Positions 9,615 to 18,177 are shown, counted from the first letter of the stretch. The stretch is DNA of 41,685 nucleotides from an uncultured Eubacteriales bacterium (GCA_905207625.1 CAJLLT010000018.1:1-41685), one strand, 5' to 3'. The notes: generated by a model not told the origin, from the letters alone. Numbers and translations: made by a program.

Positions 9615-10457
9615 CTATTTGATTTTTCTGGAAAGCACATCATAAAATGATTCGTTCTTGAGCTTTATCAACCCGAGACTGTGCTGCGATCTCGTTATCC
9701 GGACGATATCATTCCTGGACAGTTTGAAATTCTTGAGTCCGTCAACGGTGAGGTATGAGTTATCCGAAAGGAACCTGTCCTCTCTTATACCTACGCTTAT
9801 AACCGAATCGTCCCGGAAAATAATTGAACGTGAGTTAAAGGAATGGGCACATACGGGTGTTGCGATAATAGAATCGAGACCCGGGTCTACTATAGGTCCG
9901 CCGGCGGAAAGTGAATACGCGGTAGAGCCGGTAGGAGTTGAAAGAATAATTCCGTCGGCACGGTATGAGGATATCTTTCTGCTGTTGCAGAAAACATCAA
10001 AATCCAGAACCCGTGTTACCTGCCCCCTGGATATAACCGTTTCATTCAGGGCATTCTCATTAAAAATCAGGTTGCCGTCTCCGTTTTCCACGGAAACGTT
10101 GAGCAACATACGATTCTCCACGCTGTACCCCGAGCCGGACGTCAGATTTCCGAGCAGATCAAGTTCATCAGCCTCAATTGAGGACATATAACCTACGGTT
10201 CCGACGTTTATTCCGAGGATGGGTTTCCCCGCACGGTACGCGGTCTGTGCCGCCCTGAGAATAGTGCCGTCCCCTCCGATCACTATCAGTATATCACTTT
10301 CGGGCAAAAGAGCCTCTGCCCCCGAACAGGACAGACTCCCACGGTCAAGCTTACCGTTCAGCACGGCTATGTTCAGTTTTTCAAGCGTTTCGAATACCTT
10401 ACCGGTAACAGAAAAACCAGTGTCCCGTTCAGGATTTGCAACCACAAGCGTTTTCAT
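9615..10457 (-). CDS. nadK: NAD kinase
   Basis: A 280-residue NAD kinase that phosphorylates NAD to NADP. The family motif GGDGT is at residues 61-65, the NE motif is in FNENALNE, and the glycine-rich region TPTGSTAYSLSAGGP lies in the C-terminal domain. I place the start at the ATG at 10457 because AAAGAGG precedes it at a good spacing. An upstream in-frame ATG at 10472, abutting the tlyA stop, would add five residues but has no clear ribosome binding site. Confidence 0.96.
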   Translation of the reverse strand: MKTLVVANPERDTGFSVTGKVFETLEKLNIAVLNGKLDRGSLSCSGAEALLPESDILIVIGGDGTILRAAQTAYRAGKPILGINVGTVGYMSSIEADELDLLGNLTSGSGYSVENRMLLNVSVENGDGNLIFNENALNETVISRGQVTRVLDFDVFCNSRKISSYRADGIILSTPTGSTAYSLSAGGPIVDPGLDSIIATPVCAHSFNSRSIIFRDDSVISVGIREDRFLSDNSYLTVDGLKNFKLSRNDIVRITRSQHSLGLIKLKNESFYDVLSRKIK

Positions 10458-10472
10458 AAAAGCCTCTTTCAT

Positions 10473-11243
10473 TCAGCCGTTAAAAGCATCATTGACAACG
10501 CATCTTATATCATAGACCCGGCAATTCCGTTCAGGGGAATCGGTTATCCAGAACAGATATTCGATATTCCCGTCACCGCCACGGACCGGTGAAGGCGCGA
10601 TAGACAGGACCGTCAGACCTTCGCTCAGGATAAAAGAAATAAAACCGTTCAGCAGAGAAACATGATATTTTCTGTCCCTGAGCCTTCGGCTCTCGCTTTT
10701 CCCGATTTCAAACTGGGGTTTGAAAAGACAAAGGATATCCGTATTGCCGCAGCTCAGCTTTTTTATTGCGGGAAAGATATTTTTCAGCGAGGTGAAAGAA
10801 ACATCGGATACGATAACGGAAAACACCCGGTCGTCCTTTGAGGCAAAATCCAGGATATTTGTTCCCTCAAGGCTTTCTACCCGGGAATCGTTGCGGAGAG
10901 AATCGTCCAGCTGTCCGTGCCCAACATCTACGGAAACCACCGATCTTGCACCGTTCTGAAGAAGACAGTCTGTAAAGCCGCCGGTGGATGCTCCTATATC
11001 AAGACAAACCTTATCCCTGACATCCACAGCAAACAGTTCCAGCGCCCGTTCAAGTTTAAGTCCGCCCCTGCTGACATACTTCAGCCCCTTGCAAACAGTT
11101 ACTTCGTCCGAAGGCTGAATATCCCTTGACGCTTTCCGGCATTCCTTTCCGTTTACAAGTACGGCGCCGTCAGCTATAAGATCCTGGGCGGCTTTCCGGC
11201 TGCGAAGTCCGGAATTTCCGGCTAAAAACAAATCAAGTCTCAT
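10473..11243 (-). CDS. tlyA: TlyA-family rRNA 2'-O-methyltransferase / hemolysin A family
   Basis: A 256-residue protein with an N-terminal S4 RNA-binding domain (about 1-60) and a C-terminal FtsJ/RrmJ-like SAM methyltransferase domain. The SAM loop is LDIGASTGGFTD. Characterised TlyA proteins methylate ribose in 16S and/or 23S rRNA; the hemolysin name is historical. The ATG at 11243 has GGGAAG 8 bases upstream. A sigma-A-type promoter lies about 60 bases upstream, so this is the first gene of tlyA-nadK-argR-recN-tyrS-valS. The S4 and FtsJ fusion identifies the family, but the exact rRNA target is inferred. Confidence 0.93.
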   Translation of the reverse strand: MRLDLFLAGNSGLRSRKAAQDLIADGAVLVNGKECRKASRDIQPSDEVTVCKGLKYVSRGGLKLERALELFAVDVRDKVCLDIGASTGGFTDCLLQNGARSVVSVDVGHGQLDDSLRNDSRVESLEGTNILDFASKDDRVFSVIVSDVSFTSLKNIFPAIKKLSCGNTDILCLFKPQFEIGKSESRRLRDRKYHVSLLNGFISFILSEGLTVLSIAPSPVRGGDGNIEYLFWITDSPERNCRVYDIRCVVNDAFNG

Positions 11244-11306
11244 CTGAAATCTTCCCGTTACGGCGTAAAAAGATGTATTCTGTCCGACTGTAACCTATAT
11301 TAATGA

Positions 11307-11335
11307 ATTATAGCATAAATATGCATTTTTTGCAA
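11307..11335 (-). promoter_or_regulatory. Sigma-A promoter for tlyA-nadK-argR-recN-tyrS-valS
   Basis: On the minus strand TTGCAA (11335-11330), a 17-base spacer and a perfect TATAAT (11312-11307). The predicted start is near 11300, giving a leader of about 57 bases. The leader is too short for a T-box or other large riboswitch. Confidence 0.8.
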
Positions 11336-11399
11336 GGGATATACAGCAGACAACGGGGTAATGTAACAGTTTTTTCAACAATAATTCAACTATTACGGG

Positions 11400-12284
11400 C
11401 TATTTGGTTCTGTTGCACAGCATTTCCGCCAGATCACGGAGAAATTGCCCCCGCTCACCTTCAGGCAAAACGCTCTTTGCCCTCTCCGAAAGATCCCGTA
11501 CCCGCTTCTGTGCGGATTCCACCCCAAGAATATCGACAAAGGTAGTCTTATTGCTGTTTCTGTCCTTACCGAGGGTTTTGCCCATATCTTCCTTGTTCCC
11601 TATTACGTCAAGGATATCGTCACGGATCTGGAATGCAAGTCCCACATCCTTTGCATAACGGACCGCCATCATTTCCTCTTCGTAACTTCCGCCGGCGGCA
11701 ATGACCCCGAGAATTGCGGAAGCCTCCAACATTGAACTCGTTTTCAGGTCATGAATTTTCCGCACCGAATCCTCATCAAGACCCGCACGGTTTTCCATGT
11801 CAAGAACCTGACCCGTAATTATTCCCTTCAATCCCGAAGCATCAAGAAGCACTTCCGTTCCGGCAATGACCTGAGCGTCGGAAAGTCCGAATTTTCCGGC
11901 ACTGTTAGCCGCTTTAAGAGCTTCACCGTAAAGAGCGACCCCTGCCATAAGGGCAACCGCTTCTCCGTACACAACGTGATTTGTGGGTTTGCCCCGGCGA
12001 AGGGTATCATTGTCCATACAGGGAAAATCGTCGTAAATAAGCGAATATGTATGGATCATTTCAAGAGCACAGGCAAAGGGGATCGCCTTTTCGATATCAG
12101 CGCCCGAAAGTTCACAGAAAGCAAGACAAATCACCGGTCTGACCCTTTTTCCCCCGGCAAAGAGACTGTAGCGCATTGACCTCACGGTTATATCATCACG
12201 GTCCGGCAGAAAACAATCCAGAGCCTCGTTTATTCTTTTGACGTATTCGTCATATTTCAGAGCAAAATCACTCATTTCCCTCAC
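11400..12284 (-). CDS. ispA: Polyprenyl (farnesyl/geranyl) diphosphate synthase
   Basis: A 294-residue all-helical trans-prenyltransferase that condenses isopentenyl diphosphate with allylic diphosphates in isoprenoid synthesis. The first aspartate-rich motif is DDFPCMD (85-91) with the IspA-type two-residue insertion, and the second is QIRDDILD with Asp at 222 and 223. GGKRVRP (44-50) binds the substrate diphosphate. The start is either GTG at 12284, with AAAGGA upstream, or ATG at 12275; both overlap the end of xseB. The position after xseA-xseB is the conserved Firmicute order. No strong terminator follows. FPP is the most likely product. Confidence 0.94.
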   Translation of the reverse strand: MREMSDFALKYDEYVKRINEALDCFLPDRDDITVRSMRYSLFAGGKRVRPVICLAFCELSGADIEKAIPFACALEMIHTYSLIYDDFPCMDNDTLRRGKPTNHVVYGEAVALMAGVALYGEALKAANSAGKFGLSDAQVIAGTEVLLDASGLKGIITGQVLDMENRAGLDEDSVRKIHDLKTSSMLEASAILGVIAAGGSYEEEMMAVRYAKDVGLAFQIRDDILDVIGNKEDMGKTLGKDRNSNKTTFVDILGVESAQKRVRDLSERAKSVLPEGERGQFLRDLAEMLCNRTK

Positions 12285-12492
12285 CGATTTCCTTTTCTCC
12301 GCTTCTTATGACGGTGATTTTTCTTTTTACCGAATCAAGTTTTTTATTGCACATATCGGCAAGCTTTACGCCTTCTTTATACAACTCCATAGCTTTGTCC
12401 AGTTCAACATTGTTTCCGGAAAGGATATCGGCAATTTCCTCAAGACGCTGAACCGCCTGTTCAAAGGTCATTTCCTGTTTTTTCTGAGACAC
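12268..12492 (-). CDS. xseB: Exodeoxyribonuclease VII small subunit
   Basis: A 74-residue small helical subunit of ExoVII, which degrades single-stranded DNA. The family pattern MTFEQAVQRLEEIADIL is followed by a second helix with LDKAMELYKEGVKL. The longest start is GTG at 12492; an ATG at 12471, right at MTFEQ, is equally plausible. Either start overlaps the end of xseA, and the 3' end overlaps ispA, so the three genes are translationally coupled. Confidence 0.95.
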   Translation of the reverse strand: MSQKKQEMTFEQAVQRLEEIADILSGNNVELDKAMELYKEGVKLADMCNKKLDSVKRKITVIRSGEKEIGEGNE

Positions 12493-13660
12493 AGTCCACT
12501 ACACCGTCCTTCATTCTGATTTTCAGTTTATCGCCGTTTGAAATCTCACTTACGGAATTTACGGTTTTCCCGTCCTTATACACAACGGAAAAGCCACGCA
12601 GCAGTACAGACATCGGATCAAGAGCCTGAATGCGTTTTGCCTGAGTTACAAGACTGTGCTCCTTCATTGCCATAAGTCTGTCTCCGGAGGTGAACAGCCT
12701 GTCCCTGGTCATATTCAGCCTCAGCCTCAGATTTTCAAGAAAATGAGTCAGGTCGATCCTTCTGACGGCACTGTCAAGCCTTGTCTGAGCCGAATCGGTA
12801 CGAACCGCAAGATGCTGCTCCATTTTCGTTACCAGCCCGTTCAGATAAAGTGAAAGCTGTTCTCCGTCAGGGAAAACCATCTCTGCGGCAGCCGACGGAG
12901 TGGGGGCGCACACGTCACTGACCAGGTCAATAATGGTCGTATCTATTTCATGCCCAACCCCGCTGACCACCGGTATATGTGAGGCGAAAACCGTTCTCGC
13001 CAGAATTTCGTCATTGAATGAAGCAAGATCTTCATAGGCTCCGCCGCCACGGGCAACGATAATAACGTCGACACAGTCCGTCCGGTTAAAATATTCAATT
13101 GCCCGGCATACCGATCCGGAGGAACCTTCTCCCTGAACGATACACGGATAAAGAACTATTTCGGCACAGGGAAAACGTCTTCCGGATATATTCAGAATAT
13201 CCTGCAGTGCCGCTCCGGTCTCTGAAGTCGCAACACCGACCCTCTGCGGAAACGGAGGAATATCCTTTTTGTATTCTTCATGAAAAAGTCCCTCTTTGCC
13301 CAGGGTCTCCTTGAGACGAAGAAAAGCCATATACACTGAGCCGAGCCCGTCCTCGATCATTTCCTCAGCGTATATCTGATATGCTCCGTCCCGGGGATAA
13401 AGAGAGACCCTTCCCCGGAGATTCACCTTTACCCCATCCTTCGGGAGAAAGGACAGTCTGTCGGCATACGAACGGAACATAACGCACTCCACGGCAGACT
13501 CGGAATCCTTAAGACGGAAATACATGTGTCCGCTTTTTGTATTACGGACAAAATTGGATATTTCCCCGCGCACGGACACCGACCTCAGATTACGGTCTGA
13601 ATCCAGCAGGGATTTGACGTATGTGTTGAGTTGGGTAACAGTCAAAGCCGGATTATTCAT
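12461..13660 (-). CDS. xseA: Exodeoxyribonuclease VII large subunit
   Basis: A 399-residue catalytic subunit of ExoVII. The N-terminal OB-fold (about 1-100, with VRGEISNF and GHMYFRLKD) binds single-stranded DNA. The central catalytic domain includes VGVATSETGAALQDILN, VIIVARGGGAYEDL and VSGVGHEIDTTIIDLVSD, all hallmarks of the family. A coiled-coil C-terminus follows. The ATG at 13660 has AGGAAG upstream and overlaps the stop of the TsaD-like gene (ATGA). Confidence 0.97.
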   Translation of the reverse strand: MNNPALTVTQLNTYVKSLLDSDRNLRSVSVRGEISNFVRNTKSGHMYFRLKDSESAVECVMFRSYADRLSFLPKDGVKVNLRGRVSLYPRDGAYQIYAEEMIEDGLGSVYMAFLRLKETLGKEGLFHEEYKKDIPPFPQRVGVATSETGAALQDILNISGRRFPCAEIVLYPCIVQGEGSSGSVCRAIEYFNRTDCVDVIIVARGGGAYEDLASFNDEILARTVFASHIPVVSGVGHEIDTTIIDLVSDVCAPTPSAAAEMVFPDGEQLSLYLNGLVTKMEQHLAVRTDSAQTRLDSAVRRIDLTHFLENLRLRLNMTRDRLFTSGDRLMAMKEHSLVTQAKRIQALDPMSVLLRGFSVVYKDGKTVNSVSEISNGDKLKIRMKDGVVDCVSEKTGNDL

Positions 13661-14589
13661 AAAAACTTCCTGCCAGCAAGGTATGCGATCCCCACAGCAT
13701 TATCCGATGAAAGGGCCGCATCGGCATAACATATATCAAAATCACTTAGTTTCCCGGAAACCGAATCCCGGATAATCATATCAGACATTACTCCGCCCAC
13801 TGCGAGCACAGGCAGATGATCCCGGTTCACGTACCGTATCATTTCTGTCACGGTATCGGCGGCGACCTCCAGCACATACCGGGCAATATCCGCGCCAGGA
13901 ACTCCCGCACCGCGCATTGACATGACCTTATTTTCATATCCTGAAAGACAGCAGTTGCCGTCCTTGAGTTTCACGCCGGAACGTCCGGGGCTTTTTCCTC
14001 CGGCGGCCAGAGACTCAAGAGCCTTTCCGCAGGGAAAGCCGAGTCCGAGAAGCACTCCGGTCCTGTCCACAAGCTGACCGAGGCTGATATCAAGAGTTGC
14101 CGCAGCAACAGAGATACTGTCAGCGGAATCAACTCTCAGAAGTTCCGTCGTCCCCCCTGAAACATGAAAAGCATAAAACGGACGGGAAAAAAGGTCTTCC
14201 CTTCCCGCCGAAAAGATTCCCGCGGCGATATGTCCCTGCTGGTGGGAAAATTCCGCAATAGGGACAGAGTACGCCGCCGCAAGAGTCTGCGCCGCAGACA
14301 CCCCATATAAAAAACACGGCATATATGAGCCCTCCACATTTCTCGGTCTGGAAGACACACCTATGCCTTTAATGCTGTATTTCCCGGTATCTGCAGCGGC
14401 GAAAACGGCTGGAAACTGTTTGACGTGATTGAAAAGTGCGTCACTCTGTCTGAGCCCGCAGGAACCGGCGGGCACAGGCAGCAGTTTTCTTGAATTGACA
14501 AATTCACCGTCTTCGGTCCAGATGCCGACGGAGGTTGTATAGTTACTGGTATCTATGCCCAGAAAACAGTTTTTCTTACTGCCGGACAT
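13657..14589 (-). CDS. TsaD/Kae1-like protein (peptidase M22 family paralogue)
   Basis: An ASKHA-fold protein of about 310 residues related to TsaD, the enzyme of tRNA t6A synthesis. It keeps an N-terminal phosphate-binding loop LGIDTSNYTTS, an HxxxH metal pair (SHQQGH, His116 and His120), the loop VSGGTTEL, and a C-terminal VGGVMSD motif. It is divergent: canonical TsaD begins GIESSCDET. Similar shorter paralogues sit between nusB and xseA in other Clostridia as far as I recall, so the true tsaD is probably elsewhere. The start is uncertain: TTG at 14649 or ATG at 14637 would extend it into nusB, but the family normally starts a few residues before the LGIDTS strand, which favours 14589. Its role is not established. 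Confidence 0.8.
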   Translation of the reverse strand: MSGSKKNCFLGIDTSNYTTSVGIWTEDGEFVNSRKLLPVPAGSCGLRQSDALFNHVKQFPAVFAAADTGKYSIKGIGVSSRPRNVEGSYMPCFLYGVSAAQTLAAAYSVPIAEFSHQQGHIAAGIFSAGREDLFSRPFYAFHVSGGTTELLRVDSADSISVAAATLDISLGQLVDRTGVLLGLGFPCGKALESLAAGGKSPGRSGVKLKDGNCCLSGYENKVMSMRGAGVPGADIARYVLEVAADTVTEMIRYVNRDHLPVLAVGGVMSDMIIRDSVSGKLSDFDICYADAALSSDNAVGIAYLAGRKFL

Positions 14590-14965
14590 AGGACCCGAGG
14601 ACACCGTTGACGTATTTTGCAGTTTCTTCGGTGTCATACTTTTTGACAAGGTTCACCGCCTCGTTGATCGCAACTGAGGCAGGGACTTCTCCGCCGTCTA
14701 TCTCGTAAATTGCGATGCGCATGGCCGTACGGGCAACACTGCAAAGCCGGTTAAGAGTCATCTTCTTCAGAAGAGGACTGATTTTGGCATCTATCTCGTC
14801 AAGGGATGCCATAATCCCGCCGAGAGACTTGTCAACATATTCATCACATTCAACATCCCGGTACTCACGGGCAAGGGCTTTAACCTGCTCAAGGTCCTCA
14901 GACCGGCTGAACGTTGATTCAAAAAGGAGAAGGAAAAGCGATTCTCTGGCTTCGGTACGGGTCAT
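14576..14965 (-). CDS. nusB: Transcription antitermination factor NusB
   Basis: A 129-residue all-helical RNA-binding protein that joins NusE (S10) on boxA RNA in rRNA antitermination. It begins with the typical ARESLFLLLFE helix and contains RTAMRIAIYEI and VAINEAVNLVKKYDTEETAKYVNGVLG, which are diagnostic of NusB. Its start overlaps the stop of the Asp23-family gene as ATGA. The order asp23-like then nusB is common in Firmicutes. Confidence 0.96.
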   Translation of the reverse strand: MTRTEARESLFLLLFESTFSRSEDLEQVKALAREYRDVECDEYVDKSLGGIMASLDEIDAKISPLLKKMTLNRLCSVARTAMRIAIYEIDGGEVPASVAINEAVNLVKKYDTEETAKYVNGVLGSYVRQ

Positions 14966-15333
14966 GCTTTTACTGCTCCCTCACTCTTGGTTGCATCAAC
15001 AATGCCGAGAACAACGACATTGACATGGTTGACAACAAGTCCCGTCATATTCTTTACGGACTCGGCAACATTTTTCTGAACAGTGGCGGAGACATCGGGG
15101 ATCTTGTATCCGAGCTTGACCTCGATCTGCACAGTAAGATCGACTCCGTCGCTGAGAGTCGTTATCGCGACGCCTTTCACGGAATGCTTGCAGGAAGGTA
15201 CAGCGGTCTTGGTAGCAGGCTGTATTTTCTGATAAACACGGGCAACCCCGTCCACTTCCGTTGCGGCAGTGATAACTATGGACGCAATTACATCTTCGGA
15301 AATCTTTACGGATCCGTTCTTTTTATCTTCCAT
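14962..15333 (-). CDS. Asp23/Gls24 family envelope stress response protein
   Basis: A 123-residue DUF322 protein. Family features seen are the ISEDVIASIVITAATEVDGVARV segment and a central beta-rich part with VDLTVQIEVKLGYKIPDV, followed by a helix ending in VNVVVLGI. Asp23 proteins are membrane-associated or cytoplasmic envelope-stress proteins of unknown mechanism. GGAGG lies 8 bases before the ATG. It is first in an operon leading to nusB and ispA, just after the end of spoIIIAH. Confidence 0.93.
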   Translation of the reverse strand: MEDKKNGSVKISEDVIASIVITAATEVDGVARVYQKIQPATKTAVPSCKHSVKGVAITTLSDGVDLTVQIEVKLGYKIPDVSATVQKNVAESVKNMTGLVVNHVNVVVLGIVDATKSEGAVKA

Positions 15334-15394
15334 TTTACGTTCCTCCGGACTGTGAAGTTTTATATTTCAGGTAAAATTTACACTTATTTACTAT

Positions 15395-15423
15395 ATTATA
15401 GCACATTTTTTCAGTTTTGTACA
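15395..15423 (-). promoter_or_regulatory. Sigma-A-type promoter for asp23-nusB-tsaD-like-xseA-xseB-ispA
   Basis: On the minus strand TGTACA (15423-15418), a 17-base spacer and a perfect TATAAT (15400-15395), about 60 bases before the asp23-like ATG. The -35 box overlaps the last codons of spoIIIAH. This gives a vegetative start for housekeeping genes that directly follow a sporulation operon. Confidence 0.65.
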
Positions 15424-15959
15424 CTACCTATTTCGATAATTTTTATGACATCGTATGAAAAATTTGTTTCTGAGGCGACTATGTCCATTATCTGAGCTGC
15501 CTGTGCCGAGGTCAGTTTTTCGGTCTCGACCACAACGGTGGCGTTTCCCGTCCCGATAAAAACGATGCATTCCCGGAAGCCCTTTGCCCGGATAAGATTT
15601 TCCACGGTCTGTTCCCTTTCCGATGTGACGGCATAATCCGTAATGGCTTCAGCCGCCTCCTTACGCATATCGCCGTCGGCGTTGGCATTATCTATAAGCT
15701 GACTGAGAACGGCAACAGCCTCGTCACGGTTCTTTTTTCTCAGATATTTGGCGTTGTCGAAATACGAATCGGATTCGGATGAAACGTATTTGCTTTCTCC
15801 GAGATATTTGACCGTATCCTCACTGGGTTTCTGACCTCCCGCTATAAGGAAATTCCCACCCCCGGTCATAAAACGCCAGTTTATGTATACGGAAGCGGTT
15901 ATGACCAGCGTAAGGCCGAGAATGACCCATTTGGTTTTCGCGTTACCGGATCCCGTCAC
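15411..15959 (-). CDS. spoIIIAH: Stage III sporulation protein AH
   Basis: A mother-cell membrane protein whose extracellular domain forms a ring that pairs with forespore SpoIIQ. An N-terminal hydrophobic helix (about residues 11-28, WVILGLTLVITASVYINW) is followed by a coil-rich region and a ring-building domain rich in VVVETEKLTSAQAAQIMDI. I take the GTG at 15959 because it forms a 4-base GTGA overlap with spoIIIAG, giving 182 residues. The frame is open further upstream but only inside spoIIIAG. The length is somewhat short of the B. subtilis protein. Confidence 0.9.
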   Translation of the reverse strand: MTGSGNAKTKWVILGLTLVITASVYINWRFMTGGGNFLIAGGQKPSEDTVKYLGESKYVSSESDSYFDNAKYLRKKNRDEAVAVLSQLIDNANADGDMRKEAAEAITDYAVTSEREQTVENLIRAKGFRECIVFIGTGNATVVVETEKLTSAQAAQIMDIVASETNFSYDVIKIIEIGSVQN

Positions 15960-16315
15960 TTCATTTTGCTTATCGATATTTGCGTTGCGTCCAGCCCGAA
16001 CAGTGTTTTCAGCGCCTCTGTTATTGCCGCCTTCACCGAAACGCTGTCCCCCTGACAGACTATAGAAATCCCTTTTACTGCGTTTGCGGAAGAGACCTCC
16101 TGCGAAGGATAAATCAAAACCTTGCATTTTCCTACACCCTCCATGTTTTCAAGAAATTCTTCAAGCTCCGACTCCCAGGTCCTGAGCTCAGACACCGTAT
16201 CCTTTTTCTTTTCACTGTTGCCCATAAACAACAGCAATCCGGCAAGACACAGCAGAGCTATTGCGATCTGCGGAAAAAGCTTTTTGATTTTTGCAAATCC
16301 GCCTTCAACATTCAT
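15956..16315 (-). CDS. spoIIIAG: Stage III sporulation protein AG
   Basis: A 119-residue protein with one N-terminal membrane helix (IAIALLCLAGLLLFMG) and a ring-building domain with ESELEEFLENMEGVGKCKVLI and SVKAAITEALKTLFGL, as in SpoIIIAG. In B. subtilis SpoIIIAG forms a large ring in the intermembrane space. The protein is well below the B. subtilis length; it lacks the long beta-triangle insertion region of that protein. The ATG at 16315 has GGTGA upstream and comes one base after the spoIIIAF stop. The end overlaps spoIIIAH by 4 bases. Confidence 0.9.
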   Translation of the reverse strand: MNVEGGFAKIKKLFPQIAIALLCLAGLLLFMGNSEKKKDTVSELRTWESELEEFLENMEGVGKCKVLIYPSQEVSSANAVKGISIVCQGDSVSVKAAITEALKTLFGLDATQISISKMK

Positions 16316-16316
16316 T

Positions 16317-16751
16317 TTATTCACCGTCAAGCAATTTTATTTCCGTTTCTGCCGGAAGTATGTCTTTCAGAAGTTTCAGGGATCCCTCATCGCATCCGGA
16401 TACGGTCACGGACACAAGCACAGCAGTATCGTTTCCCACTTCTATCTCCACAGATCTCACCGTTCCGTCCGAGCCTTTTTCCACCAGGTAGTCCTGCAGC
16501 TGTGAAGCAAACACTTCCGAAGCGGTGCGGTCTATCCCCTCCGAGACCGACTGTTGTATCTGTGAACTGTCTGGCAGTGAAAAAGAGATCCGGTTTTTGG
16601 TCAGAAACGAAAAGAACGACAAAAGAGTGACAAGCAAAAGCATGGAACATATCAGCCCCAGAGGCTTTCGCATCTTCTGCCCCGGCGCAAGGACCGGAAT
16701 AATAGTTCCGAGGATCGCAACGGACGCGAACGAAACAATGAATTCTCTCAT
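16317..16751 (-). CDS. spoIIIAF: Stage III sporulation protein AF
   Basis: A 144-residue protein with two N-terminal membrane helices (about 6-22 and 30-50) separated by PGQKMRKPLG, then a soluble domain ending LPAETEIKLLDGE that resembles the ring-building fold of other SpoIIIA proteins. The ATG follows the spoIIIAE stop after a single base. Identification rests on the membrane topology, the KxxxxPLGLI region and its place in a complete spoIIIA operon. Confidence 0.92.
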   Translation of the reverse strand: MREFIVSFASVAILGTIIPVLAPGQKMRKPLGLICSMLLLVTLLSFFSFLTKNRISFSLPDSSQIQQSVSEGIDRTASEVFASQLQDYLVEKGSDGTVRSVEIEVGNDTAVLVSVTVSGCDEGSLKLLKDILPAETEIKLLDGE

Positions 16752-16752
16752 A

Positions 16753-17784
16753 TCATGTCACCCTTATCATCATGCTTATTACAGTCACTGTCATCACCGC
16801 AATCGCAAGGGACAGGGAAAAAAGTATCGCATACGCATCCCTGGCGGTTTCCAGATACCCGAGAAATGCCCCGCGGTCAAAAAAACCGCATACCGCGCAA
16901 CATACGGAAAGGGTTATGAAATCGGCGGCTATACCGCAAACAGGCATTGCGATTGTACTGACAACCGTCGCTATACCGCCTATTCCCAGAGAATTCTTCA
17001 TAACCGCACCTGCGGCAAAAGCCCCGTCAAGACCTTCACTGACAGCGCCGGAAAAAACCGGCACGAAACTTCCCACGGCAAATTTAACCGTGCGCCGGCT
17101 CAGACTGTCACCGGAAACCGAAACCGAAGACTGAACTGCCATTACCCCGCAGTATATACACAGAACAAAGGCAAGAAAAATGATTATCGCATTCCGCACC
17201 GTTGAGGAAATACTCCGAAGATTCCCGTTGCCGGAGGCGCTTGCCGCAAGTCCGAGGGTCAGATAAGCATTCATTCCCGGAAGGACCGCCGAGCCCGAAA
17301 TGAGAGAACATATCTGTCCGGCAAGAAGGAGTCCGGTACACCCGGTGACCCCGGTCTGCGTAAACCCCACGGAGGCGAGTGACGATGCCATAGCGGGGGC
17401 AAAAGATGTAACAAAGCCGCCAAGTTGCTCAAATGCCGCTCCGGCTGAAGTTGCGGAAAGATATACGTTCCTGTACAGCACCAATCCCGCCGACAGAAGC
17501 GCAACCGCCGTAACCGCCTGTACAGTTTCCGATGAAGGATATGCGTCATTGAGCGCGCCGACAAGGTACATCACGACCATAACCGCAACCATACTGACGA
17601 AGAAGCTCTTTTTTTCCGAAAGAGCCTGTCTGAATCCGGTGAAAGCCCCCTCCAAAACAGAAGATATCTCCGTTCCGGAAGACTTCTCCCCGGTGTATCC
17701 GGGTTCCGTTGATGCCGCTGAAACAGGAAGGGTAAACGCCGAAACAACAACGAAAATTAAGCCTATCATTAGCAGTTTTTTCAT
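16753..17784 (-). CDS. spoIIIAE: Stage III sporulation protein AE
   Basis: A 343-residue polytopic membrane protein, the main membrane-embedded part of the SpoIIIA channel complex. It begins with a signal peptide (MKKLLMIGLIF...VSA-A cleavage region around residue 24), then has several hydrophobic helices through to the C-terminus (ILFSLSLAIAVMTVTVISMM). The conserved segment SAVLPGMNAYLTLGLAAS is typical of SpoIIIAE. The start at 17784 is 5 bases after the spoIIIAD stop; the frame is open further upstream, but the signal peptide fixes the start. Confidence 0.94.
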   Translation of the reverse strand: MKKLLMIGLIFVVVSAFTLPVSAASTEPGYTGEKSSGTEISSVLEGAFTGFRQALSEKKSFFVSMVAVMVVMYLVGALNDAYPSSETVQAVTAVALLSAGLVLYRNVYLSATSAGAAFEQLGGFVTSFAPAMASSLASVGFTQTGVTGCTGLLLAGQICSLISGSAVLPGMNAYLTLGLAASASGNGNLRSISSTVRNAIIIFLAFVLCIYCGVMAVQSSVSVSGDSLSRRTVKFAVGSFVPVFSGAVSEGLDGAFAAGAVMKNSLGIGGIATVVSTIAMPVCGIAADFITLSVCCAVCGFFDRGAFLGYLETARDAYAILFSLSLAIAVMTVTVISMMIRVT

Positions 17785-17789
17785 GTCCT

Positions 17790-18173
17790 TTACCTGAACG
17801 TCCTCACCGCTTCTATTATTTGCCTTACAAGCGGGAAAGACAGTACCAGTATCGATATTTTTCCCGCAAGTTCGATTTTTCCCGCAACCCCGCGTTGCCC
17901 GCAGTCCCGGCATGCATCTGCGGAAAACTGCGTTATATAAGCAACAGCGAGAGCCTTCAGAAGTATCCCCGGGCAGTCCCCGGACAGTCCAGAAAGTCCG
18001 GAGACCTCTTCCGCAAATCCAAATACCTCACGGACCGAAGGCAGAACCGCAAGAAGGATCATTGCGCCGCAGCAGAACGCGCCGAGTACCGCAAATTCCG
18101 GGTTTTCCCGGCGAAGAAGCAGAAACAGCAACGCGCCGCAGACCCCGACCCCGCAGACGGTGAGTATATTCAT
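17790..18173 (-). CDS. spoIIIAD: Stage III sporulation protein AD
   Basis: A 127-residue membrane protein with about three to four hydrophobic helices (residues 3-20, 26-47, 72-92, 105-120). The C-terminal AGKISILVLSFPLVRQIIE segment is typical of SpoIIIAD. It acts with SpoIIIAC in the mother-cell membrane at engulfment. GGTGAG lies just before the ATG, four bases after the spoIIIAC stop. Confidence 0.92.
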   Translation of the reverse strand: MNILTVCGVGVCGALLFLLLRRENPEFAVLGAFCCGAMILLAVLPSVREVFGFAEEVSGLSGLSGDCPGILLKALAVAYITQFSADACRDCGQRGVAGKIELAGKISILVLSFPLVRQIIEAVRTFR

Positions 18174-18177
18174 AGAC

